Source of the DNA: Kuschelorhynchus macadamiae
Taxonomy: Eukaryota > Arthropoda > Insecta > Coleoptera > Curculionidae
Reading direction: 5' to 3'
Length of the DNA: 64,000 nt
NCBI GenBank assembly: GCA_030620095.1
Contig: JAUTXW010005178.1
Span: 62,001 to 126,000, forward strand
Below the pieces are notes generated by a model, which saw only the letters and a list, made by a program, of their open reading frames with translations, had not been told where the DNA came from and made no database searches. Shown piece by piece: positions 11,748 through 23,250 of the stretch. Numbering within the stretch: position 1 is the stretch's first letter; the number at the start of each line of letters is the position of its first letter. The position numbers and the translations under genes are program-made.

Positions 11748-11905
11748 ATGCGCTTTATTTGTTGTGTACCTAATTGCAATAGAAACTATCCGAAAGGGCC
11801 TAATATTCATTTTTTGGGTTTCCAAAGGACAAAGAAAGTCGAAAGAAGTGGCTTCTTGCAATAAAAAGACAAGATTTTTGCTCCAACAAGCATTCATAGC
11901 ATAAC
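11748..11905 (+). pseudogene. THAP zinc-finger domain fragment, frameshifted
   Basis: From an ATG at 11748 one frame gives MRFICCVPNCNRNYPKGPN, with the CxxxC half of a C2CH zinc site. After one frameshift near 11815 the next frame gives FGFPKDKESRKKWLLAIKRQ then DFCSNKHS and a stop. FPKD...RKKWL.AIKRQDF is the central signature of THAP DNA-binding domains, found in host regulators and in P-element-type transposases. The terminal C-x2-H-F half of the domain is not seen. No transposase core was confirmed downstream, so it could be an element relic or a broken exon. Confidence 0.65.
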
Positions 11906-11909
11906 ATAA

Positions 11910-13685
11910 CTGTTTATTTTAGTGCCCTAACATCTTCAGTAACCCAACCATTCATATTAAATTTATGTGGCCCTAGTTATTATTTAATTTTAGTGGGAAG
12001 CACAGGTTGTAAAAGTAATGAAGTCTCATGAAAAGATATATATTTCAACTCGACTAGATCAGCCTCATACACATTTTGCCAACTTTCTTGTGAAAGGTAA
12101 TTATATAACGTTTGATGTTTATCTTAAATATATATACGTTTATACTTCTGCACTCCCACTGAGACAAATCCCACTTCCACAATCTTAGCCTTACGATCAG
12201 AACACCCCATTTTGAACCCCATTTATTTCAAAATTAATAAAAATGTTTTTATTAGCACAGCATATAATAAGTACATTTAAATAACTGACCAAAAGTACTT
12301 TTTTATAATTAAAAACAAGATAACGGTTTATTTAAACATTTTATTATATATATAATTTGTTTTAGGGACTATGTCAAAAAACATATTTTACAGTTTTTTA
12401 TTTCCACTTAAAAATGATATGTATCTACTTAAATAAAAAAAAAGATATGTATAATTTTCTTCCTTAGGCCATCAGTATTCCCTCAATTAAATCCACGCTT
12501 ATCAAGCTACAATGTTGCGGGAGTAACGGTCTTTACGCAATCTAAAGTGTTTCTTACTGAAAGAAATAAAAAAAAGTTATAGGCAGCAGATAAATATTCA
12601 TTAGTCTGCAAATGTCAGATCGGAAACAGCAAGTGATAATATTCATATATTGCCATAGACACACTAGAAATCGGTCAAAATGCAAATTTTTCAGAAGGAG
12701 GGTTTGTTGTTTAGTAGTGAGCTAACATTTTCATCTTTAATATATTTTTAGACTATTGTAAAGAGTTATTATACATAACAAATTTACTTCGATGCTAATT
12801 GATAGCAAAAAAATTTCAAATATTAAACGACTGGTGGCACTCAGTGCAATGTCCAACAAATTTTAAAACAGGCGTTTTTAGGCGACAGCACTTAATTGTA
12901 CGTGTCCGATCACGATTTTAGATGATCCTGTGTGTGCTGTATTTTTGTAAAAAAATTTGCCATTTGAGAATTGCATTTAATCCTCTGGTGACTTATTAGT
13001 AGTGATTACAAAAGTACTGACTGCTGTAAACGATTAAGAATATAACTTTAAAAAACTTCACTGCAAACAAGTTAAGTGAATTTCAAAGTTTGGCAAAAAA
13101 AAAAAAATAATTTTATATATAAGCAGCAGCAAGGATTTTTCAATCACAATTTATATAAACTTTTTGATGCCTCGTACAGGACTGGTTATTTGATATAAAT
13201 AAAGCATGAATCAAACAAAAAGCAACGGAAAATTGTTAGAAGTGAAAATATAAAATCAGATTTTATCATCAAGTGGAATTGTAGATAGTTTGAAAATTGT
13301 AAGAACGTCTAGAGATATGGTTCATAGTAATTTAGGGCCATATAAATCATTAAGCATATATCGTTATTCTATGCCACAGTCGCGATTAAAATTTAATCTT
13401 TTTAAGCCCGTTTATACTACGCCTTATTTACCTGGCTAAAGCAGAACTACCGTTCTATTATATCAGCGGCAGGTACATAGAGAGTGCATCTTAAACATAT
13501 CCAAAATTAAAATCAAAATATAAAGAAATAAGAAAATTACAGATGTTTGACAATTTTAATCGTTCCCCTTAGAACTGTGTGCATTGTAGCAGCCGTACTA
13601 GGAGTAGAAATTTCTTTAGTAACATTGGCCTGACAACTACACCTGTAGGACCTGCTTTATTAATCCCAGTCAAGACATGACCAGA
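11910..13685. other. AT-rich spacer, nothing recognised
   Basis: No supportable coding region. An exon-like block with a TTTTAG acceptor and GTAATT donor sits near 11990-12097, but its translation is not recognisable. Confidence 0.4.
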
Positions 13686-14110
13686 ATTTGTTTTTTCGCT
13701 CTATATTCATGAGACTCCTTCGGGTAAAAGCGAGTTCTTTGTCATGATAGAACGATCCCGAAGTTCCGGGCGGGGGATTGTTAAGTTGATTTCATTGCTC
13801 TGGTTTTCTAAGATTTCTTAAGGCTCTGCCTCCGTATTTAGCTGAAATAATTTGGAATTAGGAGTACTCTGGTTATTGCCCTTTAACAAGGCTTTAGTCA
13901 ACAAAACCCGTCATGTGTATGCCTCCCTACTAAAGTCCGCCAGCGACGGTATAATTAGGACTTTTCCATTTCCCTGCAGTTTCCACTATTCTCGTTCTGC
14001 GTCATTCGACGAAATCCATCGAAGCGTTCATGACGTCATTAATGAAGTTTAGTCGCTTTCGGCTGTTTTCATTTGCACGTACATTTATTCTCGTTGGGTT
14101 TCCTAGAAGA
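13686..14110. promoter_or_regulatory. Candidate conserved non-coding island 1
   Basis: Sequence of more balanced composition than its flanks, with GATCCCGAAGTTCCGGGCGG, TGACGTCATTAATGAAG (a CRE-like TGACGTCA core) and CGACGAAATCCATCGAAGCG. An open frame at 13852-14052 has no recognisable domain. The assignment is inference from composition and motif density only. Confidence 0.25.
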
Positions 14111-14114
14111 GTTA

Positions 14115-15440
14115 TGGCTTTAAGGGAATTAGTTTGTATATGTCAGTTTCTTATCATTGGGTGAAGGACTTGTACTATTTTAAATTTTTCTAATGATTTG
14201 AGTTGATAAGAAGGCATTGTCAAAGGGCTATAGCACTTTTTGAACATATAATGCGAGTGAAAATGGGAAATAATTATAAAAAAATCAACTGCAAAAGTTA
14301 ATTGAATATTAATGAGTTTTTGGTGATAACCGTATCATATGAACGAGATCCCTGGTCAAAAGTTGATCTGTTTTGGCGTTCAAGTCAAGAGTTTTCAAGC
14401 CTCTAAAAGGGTCTCGCGTATAAGATCGGATTGTCTGAGATCTAAGCTCATTTAAAAATGCAAAGAGTATGAAATTTGTAAAATAAAGCAGAAAGTCCGA
14501 TAGAAGTATCAAACTAGGACAATATTGACATAGACATTCTTTTGGGATGGTCAAAAGGCTCGTAACCTAAAAAAGTTACATCCTGTATTGCTTTATAACA
14601 AGTATTATTGCCTTTTTATAGACATTAGCTATGGTTTATTGAGTGCCAAATTTAAATCAAATAGCTTTCGGAATATACGAAGCATATAATAAGAATTCGG
14701 TAAATTTCTTACTCCGGAACTTCCCTCGTTATGAATATTTCTTTTTATTAGGAACAGCGAAGTATGATCTGATTTAGTCTCGAAGTTGCGGAACTTCAAA
14801 TCTTGGGGCTCTCTGCAGATTTCAACAAAAGACCCTCTACTAATAGTTACGCATAATCCTTTTATCAATAAATGTAACACCAAGTTTTAGGTCCTCTGCC
14901 GGTTTCGACAAAGGGCCCCTTATATACACGTACAGAAAACAATTGTGACTAAAAAAAAAGTCATTCATAGTTTCGCATGATTCTTTTATAAACAAATGCA
15001 ACCCCCAAAACAAGACCTGAAAATAACTAATGACTAAAGCAAAAGAAAAGGGTAATCAATTAAAAATTAGAACACACACACAATAGTTATTTAAACCAAT
15101 ACTTGAGAACCGCTTAATCTAATACTTATTTGTTATAAGTTCTGTTTTAACGAGATTAGTGGTTTGCCAATTTCTTGCATCTGTCCATAAGGCGAGTTGT
15201 GTCAGTGTTTGAACCTAAAATTGAAAAAATAAAATGTATAAGCTATATGCTTATTTTTAACTTTTGCTGGCCTTAAATACAGAATCCAATTTTTTCATTG
15301 GCTATGTGCTATGGTTGGAATAGTTCCTATAGCTGTAAAATAAGAGGATGTTTTTTAACAACGTACAAACTTTCAAAAATTTAGGACAGTTGGTGTCCTC
15401 ATAGACTTTTTCTTAGGACGCAGAATATAATGCCCAATTA
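14115..15440. other. Spacer, nothing recognised
   Basis: Contains several open frames of 60-85 codons on the minus strand without recognisable domains, and no repeats I could pair within the window. Confidence 0.4.
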
Positions 15441-15444
15441 AGAT

Positions 15445-15560
15445 ATGATTCTAGGGTCAAATTGGAATTACTATCTTACGTTTTGCATTCCATTGCACGG
15501 GCCATCTTAGGGGACCCTTACTCTACAGAAACTGAACATTGAATGAGTTAGCAGCCATTC
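15445..15560 (-). repeat. Penelope-like terminal motif, copy 2 (3' end of relic A)
   Basis: On the minus strand the order is CCTAAGATGGCCCGTGCAAT, GCAAAACGTAAGATAG, AATTCCAATTTGACC. This is the same as the 4.2-kb copy but with the CGAAAC core changed to CAAAAC. It lies about 290 bp beyond the last recognisable coding block of the Penelope relic on the same strand, where a 3' pLTR is expected. Confidence 0.6.
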
Positions 15561-15845
15561 AGCCATTTTATATTTAAAATGTCCATCGGTATTGGATTAA
15601 ATTATTTGTTACTTTTTAATTCATCGTTCATTTTCTTTACGTCTTACAGATATAAAGCTTTTTGTTATCCCACATACACTTCTCTACAGGAGCAAGATGT
15701 TTTATATACTCCTTCTGTTTGAAATGATACAACATTTTTCGGAGTTTGCAAGCATTGGCCAATCTTTTTAAGTGTATTGAAGGTTGTACATATGTACATT
15801 TCCTTTCAGAGCTAATACCCAAATTTAGAACGTCTTGAAAATCGA

Positions 15846-16802
15846 TGATTATCGATGTCCTTTGGCTTAGTTTTTGTCAAAAGACTTCTTAACATATTTC
15901 TCGAATTAAAAGCGATTTTGATGTTGAAATCTTTAGCTATTCTTCGAATCTTTTCAGATGTTCCCTTAATATAGGGTATTTTGAGAAATTGTGTTATTTT
16001 TTGTAGATCGAAATCTGTTGTAGTATGGTGATCATTTTGTCATTTTGATATTGTGTGACCTATTAATCTTTCAGAATAACTGTTTTGCAACAGATCTTTT
16101 TTTTGTTTTCAGTTTCTGCCTCAAAGTCCATCCATCGTATTATTACAAGTTGTTATAGTTCTGTTGTAAAGCTCTTATGATGCCCTCTTTTGTTGCTGCA
16201 GAATGGTTAGAACCCCGGTTGAGATATTTTCCAGTTTGTGTGGTTTTAGGTACACTGTAGTTCAGATACTCTCTGCAGATCGAGGACGTTAAGAAATGGC
16301 AAAGAAGAATTTTCCTTTTGCTCCATTGTAAACTTAATAAATGTTCTTATGCTATTTTAGGGAAAAATTCCGTCAAGGAATTGTCATTTGGAGTCCAAAT
16401 AATAAAAGTATCATCTACATCCCTAAGCCAAAATTTACGTTTGACTTGAGCAGTATATATTGCGTGCTCTTCGAGCGAGCAACTCCATATAAAATTGGCT
16501 ATCACTGTAGAGAGGGATGACCCTATCGGGAGACTATCATCTTGTGAGTAAAACTTATCTTTCACTTGACAGCAGGAGTTCCGAAGACAGAATTCGAATA
16601 GTTCCATCACATCATCGAAAGGCAATTTCTTTCGTTCAAAGAGTTTTTCGTCGTCTCTCAACTTTTGCCTAATTATGTCTAATGACTCACATATCGGAAC
16701 ATTTGTGTATAAACCTTCTACATCAAAATTAACAAATCTGCCTTCTTGCCCTAATGTGATACTCCTTAAGAATATGAACAAAATGGTTCGAATTTTGAAC
16801 AA
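15846..16802 (-). pseudogene. Penelope-like element reverse transcriptase, relic A
   Basis: Penelope-type retroelement polymerase. The open part (16802-16347, 151 codons) shows FVNFDVEGLYTNVP (residues 23-36), LPIGSSLSTVIAN (91-103) and WLRDVDDTFIIW (125-136). These are the RT motifs that in Penelope read FDVxSLYTNVP, LPMGSPLSPVIAN and RYVDD. The residue before VDD is Asp instead of Tyr. Beyond a stop, other frames continue with MEQKENSSLPFLNVL, then KIPYIKGTSEKIRRIAKDFN, the thumb/connector region. The GIY-YIG endonuclease was not recognised in this copy. The 5' half is missing. Its mirror partner begins about 50 bp away at 16.85 kb. Confidence 0.85.
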
Positions 16803-16854
16803 ACGAATTCGTCTTACATTTACCTTACATTCATCCTACCTTACTTACATTAAA

Positions 16855-17560
16855 TCATGGTGTGATGGAACTATTAGAATGCTGTCTCCGTAACGCTTAC
16901 TTTCAAGAGAAAAATAGGTTTTACCCAAAAGATAATCTTCCGATGGGCTTATCTCTCCTTCCAGTGATAGCTAATATAATACGTACAAGGTCCTTTTAAT
17001 ATTTGGACTGCAATTGACAATCATTTGACAGATATTTAATCTCTTAGGGTAAGTTTCACAATGTGGTGACCAAAAAGTCTGGGTTAGTAGATAACCCAAT
17101 GGTTACCACACATAGTGAAACTAGGCTTCAAATAGCATGAGAATATGTATTAAGTAGTTAAGTTAGTGTAGAGACCAAGTGTATTTTAATCATACGAAAA
17201 GACGTCAAAATAGAATATAGTGGAACACGTCTGATCAAATCAACTCTGGATGCAGTGGACGGAGGCTAGAATTTTGCATAGGATGCAGCACGTGTGAAAA
17301 CGAAAGTTTATAGAAGCAGCTTTCATAGATTGGATTCAAAGCACATTCAGTAAGACCAGCGTCGATATTGCAAACATATGAAAGCCGCTTCTAGCTCAAT
17401 CTGACCTCCTAAAACTTCACGATTTAGGTAACCAGTATATAAGCCCGTAGCTTTAGAGTTAGCATTTAGTTTATACTTGAAAACGATTGGAGATAGTTAC
17501 TATTCGAAACGTTCTGATACCGAAATAATAAATACAGAGGAGGCCGACAGAACGAGTTTA
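16855..17560 (+). pseudogene. Penelope-like element, relic B (inverted partner)
   Basis: On the plus strand the reading GVMELLECCLRNAYFQEK, then NRFYPKDNLPMGLSLLPVIA corresponds block for block with VMELFEFCLRN...LPIGSSLSTVIA of the minus-strand relic next door. A gap follows: FNIWTAIDNHLTDI matches FIIWTPNDNSLTEF, so the RYVDD block is deleted. Near 17.25-17.40 kb WTEARILHRMQHV, KFIEAAFID and FSKTSVDIANI resemble the C-terminal end of Penelope proteins. The block at about 17490-17540 contains ATTCGAAACGTTCTGATACC followed by AATAATAAA, as expected for a 3' terminal repeat. Multiple stops; dead. Confidence 0.7.
17051..17122. repeat. Compact 72-base imperfect hairpin
   Basis: The left arm AGTTTCACAATGTGGTGACC pairs with the right arm GGTTACCACACATAGTGAAA plus CT, with two or three mismatches or bulges. 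Inside is a second stem GGGTTA/TAACCC. It lies within the Penelope relic B interval and has no open frame. It could be a tiny palindromic element or a structured-RNA locus. Confidence 0.6.
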
Positions 17561-17564
17561 ATCA

Positions 17565-18060
17565 ACCTTCTACATTGTCTACCACCTTCAAACAAATGAA
17601 TAACAATGTTTGGAAAATCATTTCGGTATACTTATTTATATTTGGACGATTGAAGTAGCAACTTGAAGTATTGCTAAAAGCATGTAAGGGGTAATAAATG
17701 GGTAGCATGTAAAAAAGGCCATAAATCTTAATTGTAATTTGAGTCATTTCAAAAACTTCTTTATTTTGGTAATTATTAAATTTATTGTTATTGCAAGTTA
17801 TCACCAACAAAAATATAATTTTGTCGCCTAAAAGTTAAACGCTAACAATCGTCAATAAAAAACGGCAAATTTTGAGGGAAATTAGAATGTCGGTTCGCGT
17901 GCTTTACCTTATTAAGGCACATGATTCAGGATCGGAAACATAAAAGCGCTCAAATGATAGTTAAATGAATGTAAATTAGGCGTACTTAAAATTAGCATGT
18001 CATATTAACCCCGAGTATCACATCCTCGGTGTTTGATATGCCGCCTCGTTCACTGGGAAA
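17565..18060. other. Spacer, nothing recognised
   Basis: AT-rich. The minus-strand open frame at 17562-17810 has no family signature. Confidence 0.4.
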
Positions 18061-18069
18061 CCAACATTG

Positions 18070-18091
18070 GCGTAAATTGGCAAATTTACGC
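18070..18091. repeat. Short perfect palindrome
   Basis: Arms GCGTAAATT and AATTTACGC around the loop GGCA, close to the start of the 18.2-kb minisatellite. Confidence 0.7.
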
Positions 18092-18207
18092 GGTTGCCAA
18101 ATTTGGGTTTTTATCCTATCAATGAAAAAATAGCAAAACGAAATTTGTCTCTGCCATATTTTACTTTACATTTCTGGTTGAACTGAGTAGTTTAGTAGGG
18201 AATCCTG

Positions 18208-18350
18208 ACAATTTGCGGAATAAATTTACTTCATTTTGGCTGACCAGAATTTGACGAATGCGCAGTTTAGCGGTAGTCCATTTGACTTGTCAATTTAGAG
18301 AACGACTTTTTGGCGATTGCGATAATTTGGTGGAAGTCAATTTGGCGTAT
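18208..18350 (+). repeat. Degenerate 16-17 bp minisatellite, locus 1
   Basis: About nine units of a loose consensus AATTTGGCGGAAGNC. The cores read AATTTGCGG, TTTTGGCTG, AATTTGACGA, AGTTTAGCGG, ATTTGACTTG, AATTTAGAGA, TTTTTGGCG, AATTTGGTGG and AATTTGGCGT, mostly every 15-17 bases. The same units appear at 48.63-48.72 kb and, inverted, at 50.68-50.78 kb. Not coding. Confidence 0.6.
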
Positions 18351-18354
18351 AGGT

Positions 18355-21300
18355 AACTTTTTTATAAATTAATTTATAGTCAATGTTGGGAATAAAGTTT
18401 GTTTCCATAACAATTAAACCCATATTCAGTGAAGAGGATTACACGCCTAACTTGATAGTTATAGGTTTATTATTAACTTAAATAACGGTAAATATTTGAT
18501 GAAACAATTCTAAATCAAATGATTTTTAGCGGTTATATGCTAAGCTAAGCATTTTGAAGGAAAAAGTAATGAGACTAGAGAGCAACCTGCGCCAGTCTTA
18601 GTTTAAAAACCAATAATTGAAAAAATAACAGAAATATTACAGATGAGACTAAGGATCGGATTTTGGCAGGCTTACCTGATAACAGAAAATTTGAGTAGAC
18701 TAGATCAGATAAAGATTTAACTAAAATCTGTATAAATAGTAACATACATTTTTCTAAGTAGTTCAAATACTTGATATTTTCACATACCTAGTGTAACCAG
18801 ATGTCTTCTTTTGAAGCATGTGTGTAGGCATCTAGTATAAACTTTGCAATTTATCCGAATTGTTCCCTTTTTGTTTATGAAAATTACATAGAAAAAAGTA
18901 TTATTATTTTTTTACATCCGAAATAAAAGGTTAGGACCATTTCTTTTAATCATTGGTTTAGATAGTTGATAGTACTCAGATACAAAAGGGGTGATCTTTT
19001 TTTAGTCATTTGTTGGATCAGAATGGAGGAATTTTGCTGTAGTAGATAGTATTTTAAACACTTGTTCGTTTGAGGTTATTAGAGTCTATTATCTTCTAAG
19101 TCTTTAGTTATAGTATTTATTTTTTGTTTGTCATCAGTTTGTTTTCATTCTTTCTTAGATATCCCAGATTGATATTTCTAAAAGCTGTCAACCTTAATTT
19201 AATTAATTAATGAATTTAAGATTCCTTTGGTTATTAACATTTATACCACTCCACCATCAACCTTACTAGTTTATGCTACAGCCTCTGCAATTTCATTTCA
19301 AGTGTTAGCTCGAAGGCACAACAGTATTTAAAAAGATATGGCTATCCGCTGCCAGCCTTCGAAGGTGGGCTTTAAACGATCAGCTGAATCCCGGGATTTT
19401 GCCACATATCAAAAGTCTGCAGCATTAACATACTTGAAAAGGTTACGTCCATTTTATTTGGTAGGTAGGTAGGTAGTTCTTAAGTTGACATGATTTTTTT
19501 TAATAAAATGTTTTTGACACCTAGTTATATACTTTTTAAATTAGATATACTTTTGTACAGAGTAGTGTCAACTACTCAAAACTAATTTCAATTCCAGAAA
19601 ATTCCTAAACCTGACAACAAATTCCATTAGTTAAACTGATAAATACTGAGTGTAGCTTTCTTAAAGTGTTCCAGATTCTCAACCTCAGATCGTCACACAA
19701 ATTAGAAATGTGCTGTGTAACAAAAAAACATTACTGTATCTTTTGTTGATATTTTGTAAAAGTAAAATAAATTTAACAAACCTATTTTCTTTCATTTTTA
19801 ACATTTATTTTAATGAGGTAATTGTCATAGTTCCTCTAAAACTAGTAAACATAATACTTTAAATAATAAATTTAGGTTTGTCTAATAAAAAAAGGTTTTA
19901 GTCTTAAATCTAAAAGGTTAGGAAAACTAATCGTTTTAATAAGATATTCTTAATCACTAAAATACAACACAGATACCCAGTAGCAGTGGTTTTATAAATA
20001 GCATCTACTCTACCTCACTTCAGCTATGTATCTATAACATCTGACTTCATACAGCAGAAGTAAACAAGCTTTTGGATGACTTGAAAAATATCAGCAGTAA
20101 AGTTCAACTAAATACTTATGGAAAGTAAGCATATTTTTTAAACTGGCCTATTTTTACTCGTTATCTTTACCTATAATAGACTTAACGTGTGGCTTACAAA
20201 CTTCCTAGAATGATATACATAGATGGAGGCCCTGAGGTAGGCTAAAAATAGTAGAAACCAGAAAAAAATAGCTGATACTGGAAAACTCTTATATTGTCAG
20301 CTACAAAACTGAAAACCACATTTTCTTAATCTTAATTAATTAAATGCATACCATGCACTGTTTATGTAAATTGAATAATACATTTTAGTTAATACCATAT
20401 AAGACACAACTGGCTGAGACATAATATTGATATGATTTTTCCAATGCCAGTAATCTAATTTAGTTTTAATATGTAGTTACCAGCATATATCAAAAATTTT
20501 CACATTAGGTATATCTTTTTTAAACATAATTAGGTTTGTGCAGTCAGTGCTAAAATTTACAGTAGCTGAACACTACCTAGTTTAAAGAATACACATTCAC
20601 ACAGAAGACTTAAAGTAGGACTCTTAAATATACTTATTATCGCAATTTGATTTTTTTTGTTTTATTTATTCTGCCTAGAAGTTCCTTCTGAATGAGGGAT
20701 AGGCTCGCGGGTAGGTAACATTTTCAGATATATTATCTTTCGGTAATTGCCATCATGAAATGTATGTTGTTTGTTATTTGTAGTGTATTCATTAGTCAGT
20801 ATTCTTATGTATCAGCTAAAACAAAAATAGTTAGTACATATAAAAACTATTAAAACATACATATGTATGCTTAAATAAGATACATAATAGCAAAAAATGT
20901 GTTTTATTTAATATCAATTGTGTTATGTAAGGCTTCAAGGGTCTGGTTTCAGTATCCGTCAAAGCAATTATTCAAGGACTTATGAATATTAAGTAACATA
21001 TTCAGCTAGACAGAGGATATTTTACTTACCATTTGAAACCAAACATATTTTTTAAAATACTTGAGTTTAAAATGTATAGCTTGAACTAGTCTAAATAAAA
21101 ATATTTCTACATACTGTATTGAGTTCTTTCACATTCATTTAAAGACTATTTGTATATTTACATATATCATCTACTTTTTTAACAATTTTTTGAAATGAAC
21201 AGTTTGGTATGCTAATCCTAACGAACTACATAATTTTCTCATTATATATGTATCACCAGAAAATTAAATAATACATACCTGCACTATGAGACTTAACGAT

Positions 21301-21880
21301 CTGCAACTATCATATGTCCAAAATTCGACAGAGACACAGAAATACGTATGAAAAAAAATCACAAAAATATATTTTAACTTCTACCTGTAAAATTCCCTTG
21401 TAATCAATTTTTTAACAGTATACAGTGATATTTCCAAACCGTTCGATACTTTTTAGAAGAAAGCACAAGCACGTCGACTTAGTTTTTAAATTTCCCATAT
21501 TCTAGTAACATCACGTTGACATCTGTCAAAGTCATAACGTATCTACATTTTTTCAAATGGCATACCTTTCAAAAAAGATTCACCCTGCGTACGTACACCA
21601 GAGTTTTGTCATTCAGTCAATTTGTTTGAAGATGGCAGTTCATAAAAATTAAGATATGTATTAAAATGAGCATTTTGTTTGACACACTTTTTAATTTATA
21701 ATTTTGCAGGTTTTGAGGAAATAGTCATAAATATGTCATGCTGAAGGTTGATACGATTTTGTCATGTTTTTATGTTTTTTTTTTAACGTATAAAATATCG
21801 TAAAAAACGGTCTTAGGTAAATAGCAAAAGTGATCTTTATTAACAAATTATAAAATAATAAAACACTTCGACAAATATTT
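18355..21880. other. Long AT-rich spacer with a GTAG microsatellite
   Basis: No supportable gene in 3.5 kb. Contains (GTAG)4 at 19461-19476. The text at about 19300-19375 can be read as AQQYLKRYGYPLPAFEGG, loosely like a matrix-metalloproteinase prodomain start, but it is isolated and ends in a stop. Confidence 0.45.
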
Positions 21881-21883
21881 ACT

Positions 21884-22193
21884 TCAAGAATTGCTGAAAT
21901 TGTGTGTTGTGCCTTCGACTATTTGGGAGTATCCTAATCTATGTATGAGTTCCTGTTGAACATTCGCGACAAATACATCTGGAATTCGACGTATTTCTGC
22001 CCTTATGCGTTCCTTTAAAGCTTCAATCGTAGGGGGTCTGTTAAAGTAAACTTTATTCTTTAAGTAGCCAAACAGGAAAAAATTCAAGGAGGTCAAGTTA
22101 GGTGACCTTGGAGGCTATTCAATTTGACCACGTTGTCCAATCCACCTGTTAGGAAATATTTCATTGAGATATTTCCCAACAGGTACTACATGT
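21884..22193 (-). pseudogene. Mariner/IS630-like (DUF4817-type) transposase relic B
   Basis: C-terminal third of the same transposase family as at 2.1 and 59.8 kb. Minus-strand reading: VGKYLNEIFPNRWIGQRG, QIE, stop, PPRSPNLTSLNFFLFGYLK, then NKVYFNRPPTIEALKERIRA and a tail ending THNFSNS. The Trp expected after IE is TAG (22115-22117). The usual SPDLTPLDFFLWG has become SPNLTSLNFFLFG, so the third catalytic Asp is Asn. No N-terminal half was found. Confidence 0.8.
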
Positions 22194-22199
22194 GTTCTC

Positions 22200-22920
22200 T
22201 TGATGTATCAGGTTCATTGTTTGGATAACATCTCAGTGTATAAGGTGATAAGGCAGAGATTAGGTTCATTTGCAAAAAATCCAGATAAACCTCCCCAGAC
22301 AATTTAGAAAAATAAGGACCAATAATAGGGTTCCGAAATATGCCAGCCCAGAAAAATGTTGACATACGTCATGACTTTGGCAGATGTCAAAATAGAAACA
22401 AGTGAGTGTTACTGATATATGGTAAATTTAAAAAAAAAAGTTGAGTGCTTTTTATTGTTTCTTCCCGTAACATTATGAGGTTTTCAAAATTTATTGACAC
22501 ATTGTATATTCCAGACGCAGATAAATTTTTGTTTTATAATGAGACATGAGTTCCTGCTCGTTTTTAGTATAGTGCCGTGTTATTTTATAAAAAAACACAA
22601 AACAAGAAAGACTTTTTAAAAGGCGAATAATTTTTTATATACATGTATAAATTTCTTATCTATGGCGAATAACGAACATCATTAATGAAAGCTGTCACCT
22701 GAATAGCCATGACCTCAAAAAAAGCTACGCACTGCATATTTTCTAAAATATATTACCGCCACATTTAGATTAAATATCTCTAAAAATATAAAGAAAAACT
22801 AAAAAATATATATTAAGTTTTAACACCCTGTATATTGAAGTCTCATGTTCACCGGAACTATTTTAAATATTTCCATATGTAGAATAGCCCCTCTAAATCA
22901 TGTAAAGGAATTTCCGGACA
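22200..22920. other. Spacer with element-end-like motifs
   Basis: Contains CACCCTGTATATTG (22831-22844) and GACACCCGGTATTTT (22918-22932), both resembling right-hand ends of TA-flanked elements. No matching left ends were found, so no element is drawn. Confidence 0.35.
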
Positions 22921-23250
22921 CCCGGTATTTTTTATTAAGCTTACGAGGAGCGAAATTTGGCAGCGCAGCCATCTAATCTCCCAAGATCTCGCCGAAATCG
23001 TGAATGGGACTTAATTAAGAACTTTAACGCTGCCAAGTGACAGCTGTATGCAACTACGCATTTAGCGGACGATAATTGCGAATTAAACCACTTTATGTAA
23101 ATATCGTTAATTGGCATCGGCATAAATACAAGCAGAGACGATTTTTCTAATGATTCACCATTTAATAAGATGATACTGACTTGCGCCCAGATATTTCAGC
23201 AATTTTATTTAGTTGCCGGTTAATTGGCTTAAATGATGCTCATGCATAAG
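22921..23250. promoter_or_regulatory. Candidate conserved non-coding island 2
   Basis: Lower AT content than the neighbourhood and rich in homeodomain-like TAATT sites: ACTTAATTAAGAAC, GATAATTGCGAATTAAACC, CGTTAATTGGCATCGG, GGTTAATTGGC. There is also a CAGCTG E-box in AGTGACAGCTGTATGC. No domain-bearing reading frame. Enhancer status is inference. Confidence 0.3.

Noticed and set aside
12820..13000. Possible P-element-like block downstream of the THAP domain
   Set aside because: Only scattered Trp/Arg/His patterns in several frames; no motif in order that I can defend.
19285..19460. AQQYLKRYGYPLPAFEGG, reminiscent of a matrix-metalloproteinase prodomain start
   Set aside because: Isolated 18 residues ending in a stop, with no continuation or convincing splice site; similarity could be chance.
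22830..22932. CACCCTGTATA and ACACCCGGTATT as ends of the element around relic B
   Set aside because: No matching left-hand CAGGGTG terminus was found below 21.88 kb, so no element could be drawn.
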